From: Dreissena polymorpha
Taxonomy: Eukaryota > Mollusca > Bivalvia > Myida > Dreissenidae
Assembly (NCBI RefSeq): GCF_020536995.1
Contig: NW_026273375.1
Span: 1-64,000 of the forward strand
DNA length: 64,000 bases
Direction: 5' to 3'
Shown here: piece after piece, positions 61,701 through 64,000 of the stretch
How positions within the stretch are numbered: position 1 is the stretch's first letter
How the letters are laid out: every line of letters begins with the position of its first letter
Program-made: the position numbers and the translations under genes
The notes under the pieces: model-generated
Told to the model about the DNA's origin: nothing
Seen by the model: only the letters and a program-made list of their open reading frames with translations
Databases searched by the model: none

Positions 61701-61884
61701 ACTGTTATATTGATCTTAAGGGCATGCATATTATGTTGCTTTTCCCATTATATAAGGTTGGCGAAAATTCATAGCACCATTCTTTGATGCATTAGATACA
61801 ACATTTCAGTCAGAGAGTGGCTGTGCTGGGACAATACTGGGCCAGGAAATGTACAAACTGGTCATTCTGGATACACTTTTACAT
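32653..61884 (+). CDS. TMC (transmembrane channel-like) protein, 5' thirteen exons
   Basis: Exons: 32653-32743, 34645-34741, 38178-38268, 45685-45751, 46215-46287, 47538-47710, 50729-50859, 52577-52715, 53939-54042, 54409-54487, 54821-54913, 58222-58347, 61810-61884. All borders are GT/AG and phases agree, giving 446 codons from the ATG at 32654. TMC landmarks in order are TMGYWKLFCHDLK and VWHRRWKLKQ, the first membrane helix (SAIGSLFVFIRWVVLLNFF), HLGLVYLLTCLVTYFGSFF, SSWDHTITSREASVNLSKGI, LIGGGCSAIVYLVIFFS, VYGTTIIFSLINSLVPVC, LFRVFFLRMANLFALIASLF, and a CWET-type signature region (GCAGTILGQEMYKLVILDTL). TMC proteins are multi-pass membrane proteins; TMC1/2 form hair-cell mechanotransduction channels. 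The subtype is probably nearer TMC5/7; I have not resolved it. The remaining helices and C-terminus lie right of the window. Confidence 0.92.
33028..34349. mobile_element. TIR element (hAT-like ends) carrying family K and a nested MITE
   Basis: The left end CAGGGATGGACACAAA, with GGTTGCCCACACGGGCAACC nearby, faces the right end GGCAACCACTAATTTCCATC then CTTT. GTGTA flanks both sides as a candidate target duplication. It holds family K copy 2 (33830-34258) and the MITE at 33110-33436. No transposase is seen. It lies in TMC intron 1. Confidence 0.6.
33110..33436. mobile_element. 327-bp MITE with CAGGGCCCTCAATC ends
   Basis: CAGGGCCCTCAATCTAT on the left matches the reverse complement of ATGGATTGAGGGCCCTG on the right. 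Inner words CCCCTTTTGGGGGGAAAAAT / ATTCCCCCTCATGAGGG also pair. The CAGGG start suggests hAT-type ends; ACTTA/ACTAA flanks are only a weak duplication. It is nested in 33028-34349. Confidence 0.75.
34732..35077 (+). repeat. 44-bp tandem array of TMC exon 2 end plus intron start
   Basis: Eight units at 34732, 34776, 34820, 34864, 34908, 34952, 34996 and 35040. Each starts AGGCTTCAG (the last coding bases) then TATGTTGTATTAATGATTAT and GAATGGATCATAGA. Only the first unit has CAG|GTATAT; all later ones read CAG|TTATGT, so the donor GT is lost in the copies. Confidence 0.95.
35140..35266 (+). pseudogene. Two decayed duplicates of the 3' half of TMC exon 2
   Basis: GACAAGGGTGTCAAAAAAGG then TGGCAAAGCTCCC...GCAG|GTCAG (35140-35193) lines up with GACAAGGCTCATCATAAAAG then GGGGCAATGCACCCC...TCAG|GTATA of the exon. 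A further piece at 35221-35266 (GACCATGCACCTAAAATAAG then TCTTCAG|GTAGG) lines up as well. They lie just past the 44-bp array. Confidence 0.6.
35366..35813 (+). repeat. Family A repeat, short subtype, with CTGT microsatellite
   Basis: The head hairpin TATGCCCCCGGATTGAAAGA / CGGGGGTATA leads to a (CTGT)n run at about 35410-35446 and two core units. The tail has GGGGGCATTGTGTTTCTGAC and CATCTCTTGTTA. Confidence 0.9.
36346..37050. repeat. 33-bp minisatellite, about 21 units
   Basis: The unit is TTAATATATTCATGCATAAA then GGTCAGTATCAGG. Because 33 is a multiple of three, frames stay open on both strands (201 residues plus, 171 minus). That is a property of the repeat. It lies in TMC intron 2. Confidence 0.95.
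37051..37992. repeat. 66-bp minisatellite, about 14 units
   Basis: The unit is CATTTGCTGTGTCTTATGCC, AAATGAAGCCAGCCTAGCTC, CAGACCAGCCTGCACAAACA, TGCAGT. The 22-residue periodic frame is a by-product. It joins the 33-bp array directly, and the change of unit is abrupt at CAGGTTTATGTTGCTTTGC. Confidence 0.95.
38990..39350 (+). repeat. Family E repeat with 41-bp internal tandem
   Basis: Four units of about 41 bp (GTTAGCCTGCTGTCTGCACA then GGCTAGTCAA) at 39012-39176 lead into CAGGGACGATACTTTCC, GTGTCATCCCTGATTAGCCT and AAGCCCAGTTTTCCCAGAAC. The palindromic element at 39351 is inserted at its end. Confidence 0.75.
39351..40542 (+). repeat. Left terminal inverted repeat of the palindromic element
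   Basis: Includes three sub-units of about 175-180 bp (starting near 39970, 40148 and 40324) with AAGATGGCCGCCAA, TTATGATCATAACTATGTAA, TTTGGTGTCTATACCCAGGT and CATGGCGTCCAAAATGGC. AAGATGGC occurs many times. Confidence 0.85.
40880..42600 (-). pseudogene. Remnants of an uncharacterised repeat-borne protein (PIN/XPG-like motifs?)
   Basis: Minus-strand pieces in order: HMASALTACDYKK near 42510; LHAKDLYSSLFRGKTTLADD near 42390; ISNLEETHPDIYRKFGIGFH and RSHQCWAGLGRDLVIEETLM (42100-41960); YTADPTLRNMVYEIVAGSDV and GKSVFAYKF (41745-41610); SYNAIAESYVDSEKG near 41260; SGDADVKIV near 41000; SEDTDLLILTLHYSERDNTT near 40920. GDAD and EDTDLL recall acidic motifs of PIN/XPG-type nucleases. That is inference; the family is one I recall only as uncharacterised, repeated proteins in molluscs and cnidarians. 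It is broken in several places. Confidence 0.6.
42851..43321 (+). pseudogene. hAT-type TTF/ZMYM zinc-finger region fragment
   Basis: Opposite in strand to its surroundings. SIPSQPRNFAFPKRTFGKKK and SSWFDSFTSLYYDEE match the start of the TTF-type zinc finger of hAT/ZMYM1-like proteins. A second frame carries KVDGSFISDGFSNWKEGPVK and FWKHDGSECHKEAVE, then NRTQLLQILRSIRFLARQGI. A frame change near 42985 and the missing Cys-x2-Cys part show that it is dead. The DDE catalytic domain is absent. Bases 43000-43310 are GC-rich with G/C third positions, unlike the neighbours, suggesting separate, more recent arrival. Confidence 0.7.
43562..44060 (-). pseudogene. Further minus-strand coding remnant in the palindromic element
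   Basis: Pieces such as ARGGCKGSLMKEIALKNKLE and ENAIVHILTQKLSRGLHETI (43750-43600) and a stretch near 43950-44010 have the same strand as the 40880-42600 remnant, so they are probably its N-terminal part on the other side of the hAT fragment. The product is not recognised. It is broken in several places. Confidence 0.4.
44073..45655 (-). repeat. Right terminal inverted repeat, split by family C
   Basis: The reverse complement follows the left arm from the end to about 44073 (GGACTTGCGGTCCTTCGTAT). It has fewer 175-bp sub-units than the left arm, an extra approximately 100 bp near 45370-45470, and the family C insertion after GATAATTTTT. Confidence 0.85.
44811..45346 (+). repeat. Family C repeat inserted in the right TIR
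   Basis: The head hairpin AACCAGGTTTTCCAAAGGAA / AAACTGGTT follows a T run. A GGCTGGCTGGCGGGCGGGCG stretch and two 160-bp units follow (CTTGTCCGGGCCATAACTAT, TTTTAAAATCATTTGGCACA, GGACGGTGTGTCGC). The tail is CCTGGTTTTGTGACAATTTT then GTCCCTTGTT. Confidence 0.9.
45685..45751 (+). CDS. TMC exon 4, next to the transposon end
   Basis: TTTTTTTAATGCAG precedes 67 bases completing HMTQNVNVRATMGYWKLFCH then DLK. Only 29 bases separate the palindromic element (ends 45655) from this exon, so its acceptor context is partly young sequence. TTAAT at 45662-45666 could be the branch site. Confidence 0.85.
47745..47945 (+). repeat. Family E repeat copy, diverged
   Basis: CAGTTGGCTAATCAGGGACG, CCAGTTTGCCCAGAAAGGGT, ACTAATCTGGGATGGGACTT and GCCCAGTTTTCCAAGAAC follow TMC exon 6 by about 35 bases. 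Confidence 0.65.
48022..49950 (+). repeat. Family C repeat, interrupted by a family B copy
   Basis: The head is AACCAGGTTTTTCGAAGAAA / AACTGGTT. Five 160-bp units run to 48960. After the B insertion (48963-49827) the remaining tail reads CTCCCTTTATCAAACTTTTT, CTGAAAACCTGGTTTTGTGA and ACCCTTGTTT. It lies in TMC intron 6. Confidence 0.9.
48963..49827 (+). repeat. Family B repeat nested in family C
   Basis: The head TATGCCCCCCTTCGAAGAAG / AGGGGGTATA follows a T run. Five units of about 140 bp follow, with the tail CATATGGGGGGCATGCATG and CAGCCCTTGTT. This is the most regular B copy in the window. Confidence 0.95.
51698..51947 (-). repeat. Family A repeat in reverse orientation
   Basis: Read on the minus strand it is the short family A form: TATGTCCCCCAGTCTATACT / GGTGGACATG head, one core unit, and a GGGGACATAGTGTTTCACAA then CACATCTTGTT tail. 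It lies in TMC intron 7. Confidence 0.9.
53285..53497. mobile_element. 213-bp TTAA-flanked MITE with a strong hairpin
   Basis: TTAACCCTTTGCATG on the left and GCGCTCAAAGGGTTAA on the right. TTAA target sites suggest piggyBac-type movement. The centre holds an almost perfect hairpin: GGATCCTGATGAGACGCCAC, loop GTTCT, GTGGCGTCTCATTTGGATCC. Confidence 0.8.
53645..53812 (+). repeat. Family E repeat copy
   Basis: TGTGCAGGCTTATCAGGGAC, AAGAATACCATAAGAGTGGA, AAGTGTCAGCCCTGATTAGC and GTTATGCCCCATTTTCCGAG. It lies upstream of TMC exon 9. Confidence 0.75.
54899..54990 (+). repeat. Two-copy 46-bp duplication of TMC exon 11 end plus donor
   Basis: GTTTGCATACAACAA|GTAAGCACTGTAT occurs at 54899 (true exon end 54913) and again at 54945 as GTTTGCATACAACAA|GTGAGCACTGTAT. 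The second copy keeps a usable GTGAGC donor 46 bases downstream. Use of it would add 46 bases and shift the frame. Confidence 0.9.
55008..55541 (+). repeat. Family H repeat, second copy
   Basis: The hairpin TATGCTCCCCCAAAAATTTT / TGGGGGAGCATA is followed by units with CCGGGCTATTTCTCAGCAA and GAGGAGATGTGCATATTATC, and the end GTCTCCGACAGTTTCTTGT. Confidence 0.8.
55699..55741. repeat. (CTGT)n microsatellite
   Basis: About ten CTGT units, probably the remains of a hairpin-headed repeat like those whose head is followed by CTGTCTGTC. The adjacent 55740-56240 sequence has decayed GGTC-type repeat words. Confidence 0.85.
56996..57229 (-). repeat. Family Q repeat, reverse copy
   Basis: Reverse complement of the 21909-22205 copy: it ends CGAGCGTGGCACCCGTTATG then CGGTGCTCTTGT and shares the GGTCACTAGGTCAAAGGTCA block. 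Confidence 0.75.
57500..57640 (+). repeat. Family E repeat copy split by a TIR element
   Basis: AAAATCCAGTCAATGCGGAA then AGTGTTGTCCCTGATTATC breaks at 57640. The matching tail (ACGCAGACTTACACAGTTTT then CCCAG) resumes near 58146, after the 57641-58144 element. Confidence 0.6.
57641..58144. mobile_element. About 500-bp MITE with GGAGATTATACGATTTT ends
   Basis: TTAAAGGGAGATTATACGAT on the left faces ATCGTATAATCTCTCCTAA on the right. The inside is AT-rich and non-coding, but includes GCAACGATATCTATTCATAC, also present at 52079-52098. It ends 77 bases before TMC exon 12. Confidence 0.75.
58888..61570 (+). repeat. Decayed family F copy, split by a TIR element
   Basis: GTGCTCACGGTGAGCTTAAG and recurring words (GAGGCCACATTTATTGCC, CTTCATGAAACT, GGTCAGAACATTTG) mark an old family F array at 58888-59862 that resumes at 61316-61570. 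The units are much more diverged than at 6601-8354. Confidence 0.6.
59863..61315. mobile_element. 1.45-kb TIR element with CAGGGTTGGCA ends
   Basis: CAGGGTTGGCA at 59863 and TGCCAACCCTG ending at 61315 are exact inverted ends. Both are followed inward by self-complementary words (ACCGGTTAAAACCG, TACCGGTTTTAACCG) and GGTCAATA. Inside, 60102-60231 and 60236-60363 form a two-copy direct repeat of about 130 bp. A 69-codon minus-strand frame (60347-60556) has no recognised product. No clear target duplication; the ends look hAT-like. Confidence 0.8.
61810..61884 (+). CDS. TMC exon 13, signature region
   Basis: CAACATTTCAG precedes SESGCAGTILGQEMYKLVIL then DTLLH and CAT|GTGAGT. GQExYKL in this place is the conserved TMC signature, but the usual Trp-Glu after the Cys is replaced (GCAGT). 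No next exon is recognised before 64000. Confidence 0.88.
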
Positions 61885-62663
61885 GTGAGTACTCTTAGAC
61901 CTGTAGTCACATTTGTATAATTTTATAAGCTAGCCAAAAGTGCTTTTTTCGGCGTAAGCTGCATAAGCCAGCTTTTCACCTAAGCCTGACCTTTGTAAGT
62001 GTCCAATAAAATTCCAATAAAATTTCCCGCGGCTAGGTACGAATGAATACACTTCATTTATTCCATTGGCTGATTTGAGTATACCACCAGAACATTGGAA
62101 ACATATCCGCGTCTTTGTAACACTGTTTTACTGTATGAAACAATTTTATCTCGAATGAAAAGGCTTAATAGATAGAACAGTTTTACACTCAATTCTCGAC
62201 ATCAATACAGTTTGTGCGTACACCTTTTATTTTCAGAGTATTACCAGCGCAAGAGCGTTTATACTTAAAAGGCTATGTTCTCATATTTAGTACTTACTTC
62301 CTTATTCCTGTCAACATGTTAACATGTAAAAGTATAAAGAGCAATGGAAGCGAGGCCTCACTTTAAAGCATTGCATTTCAACCCGCGAGGTATATCGGGT
62401 CAATTCGCGGACATTCAGAGTTTATATACAGGTCATCACCGGAGTTGGCGGCCGGTAAAATAATCGTTATATAATAAAGACGCTATCCGTGAACCAGGTG
62501 ACCTGGAATTTTCTTTAGACCAGAAATATGTTGAATGAAGATATTCAGCAATATAATTATGGTATGTAAATAATAGATTCTTAATGTGTTTTCAACAATA
62601 CAATGATAAATATTATTGTTGATAAATTTAACAATAATTATTCGTCCATATTGCCTAATGTAC

Positions 62664-63116
62664 TAAAGTGATATTATGAGCATGAAACAGTTTATAGGTG
62701 TCTATCGCAACCTTTGATTATTTTTGATGTTTCTACTTCATATACACTTATATTAATTAATGCAGCATCATCATACTAAAACAATATACCAGAAAGAGAA
62801 AAATAATGCATTTGAATATCAACCGTACTTTCGTTTGACAACTGATCATGCGTTTACGAGTTGAACCTAAATTTAGTTTTAGTGCAGATTTGTTCATACG
62901 ACACAAAGACACGAAATTGTTTTACGGATCATTTCAGCTTACAGGACTGGGTGGGTCACGTAAGAATATCGAATATAAAATATATTTTTATAAACAACTG
63001 GTAGCAAGGTGAGTTGCAGATAATTAATCAGTAACCACATTTTAACTAACTATTTTGACCTGTTAATTCTTTTCAGCTCAATTCAACAGTGCAAAATGCC
63101 CATAATATCACTTTAA
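62664..63116. mobile_element. About 450-bp MITE with AAAGTGATATTATG ends
   Basis: TAAAGTGATATTATGAGCAT on the left faces ATGCCCATAATATCACTTTA on the right. The ends recall those of 57641-58144 (AAAGGGAGATTATACG), suggesting one superfamily. Non-coding; in the TMC intron after exon 13. Confidence 0.7.
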
Positions 63117-64000
63117 GCATTAGCACGATGATAATTGATACTGTTAATAATCGAATCAAATAGCAATGCCCGACAAACCACTAAAACAGGTTTGTTCGAA
63201 GAACGCGCCTATAAATACGGATACTTCTCGTGTGGCCGGTTGACTCATATGTTTAAATTTCACTTCCATTCTTCTTTTGGTTTTCTGTTTTGTATCAATA
63301 GGTTTATGACCAGCAATATGTTATAATGTAAAATAAGCCGCGAAAACTCCCCGTAACATCCCGTACTGCGTGTGATGCAGCTAAGAACTGCACAGAAAAA
63401 GACATTCGCTATACTTGATCTCATTCATTAAACTATTTACGCCGTATATCTTTTTTAAAGATATTTCTTGTTTAACTTGACTTTAATCAATACATGGGAT
63501 TACCGGTAATCTAAAATTTGGCAAAGTATTGTGAGAGTAAGAAACGATAATTCTTAATTTATATTTCCTAATTCAGTAAAAATCTATGCTTTGAAACATT
63601 ATGTGATGCAATACTTATATAAAAAAGTTAAAAGCACTGGTAATAATAAGCTGATTACTATGCTTTCAGCGCATAAAAATTTCAAAACAGCAAATTTTTT
63701 AGATACTTTACAGCATTTTTCATTTCAGTTCTTCATGTTCACAAACTTGAAAATAATTTTGTAAATAAAGATTGATTTTCTTCTGTCAATTTTACAGGTA
63801 ATGAAACACATCTTCACTTTATGGAAGTACAACACAATTCAATGTACATGTATTACCACTGAATTTTCTTTTCACAATGTCATGCATATGCTCCCTCAAT
63901 CTATTTACTATTTCAAGCATTTCAACCTCTAATATTAGACAATTAGGCCATAATTTTTTTATAAAATGATTTTCGGACCCGCCGACTCCAATTTTTGACG
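63117..64000. other. TMC intron, nothing recognised
   Basis: AT-rich sequence to the window edge. Pyrimidine-AG sites occur (for example TTTTACAG at 63798), but what follows has no convincing TMC reading frame. Confidence 0.4.

Overview
The window is nuclear DNA from an animal, most likely a bivalve mollusc. The base composition is AT-rich and the genes are split into small exons by long introns. The interspersed repeats, built from GGTCAAGGTCA-type words, are of a kind I associate with bivalves (Dreissena-like). That species guess is an inference from repeat style. There is no bacterial operon and no CRISPR array, and no recognisable retroviral or other capsid-bearing element was found.

Three host genes could be built exon by exon with agreeing splice phases. 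(1) At 332-6122 (+) are the last four exons of a VOPP1/WBP1-like small membrane protein with a cysteine-rich ectodomain, a WYFW-type membrane segment and PPxY motifs. Its 5' end lies left of the window. (2) At 20974-28613 (-) is a complete seven-exon dipeptidase E (alpha-aspartyl dipeptidase, peptidase family S51) of 241 residues with an intact Ser/Asp/His triad. (3) At 32653-61884 (+) are thirteen exons of a TMC (transmembrane channel-like) gene running off the right end. Genes 2 and 3 are head to head with about 4 kb between them.

The rest is mostly mobile DNA. Several repeat families share one plan: a T-rich insertion point, a terminal hairpin, a core of roughly 70-180 bp tandem units, and a CTTGTT end. 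They are nested in each other: A in B, A in J, B in I, B in C, and C in a large palindromic element. I infer that they are Helentron/HINE or 'pearl'-like non-autonomous elements. There are also a LINE remnant (18641-20811, -), several terminal-inverted-repeat elements (12407-14951, 29441-29834, 33028-34349, 33110-33436, 53285-53497, 57641-58144, 59863-61315, about 62664-63116) and large minisatellites.

Two things stand out. First, at four splice donors in all three genes, the end of the exon together with its 5' splice site has been duplicated or amplified in tandem into the following intron. The sites are VOPP1-like exon 2, dipeptidase E exon 4, TMC exon 2 and TMC exon 11. A fifth duplication involves the end of the dipeptidase E last exon. 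This leaves rows of decoy or dead donors. Second, a 6.3 kb element at 39351-45655 has roughly 1.1 kb inverted repeats, a candidate 3-bp target duplication (GTT) and minus-strand pieces of an uncharacterised repeat-borne protein with GDAD and EDTDLLIL motifs. It sits in a TMC intron and ends 29 bases before an exon.
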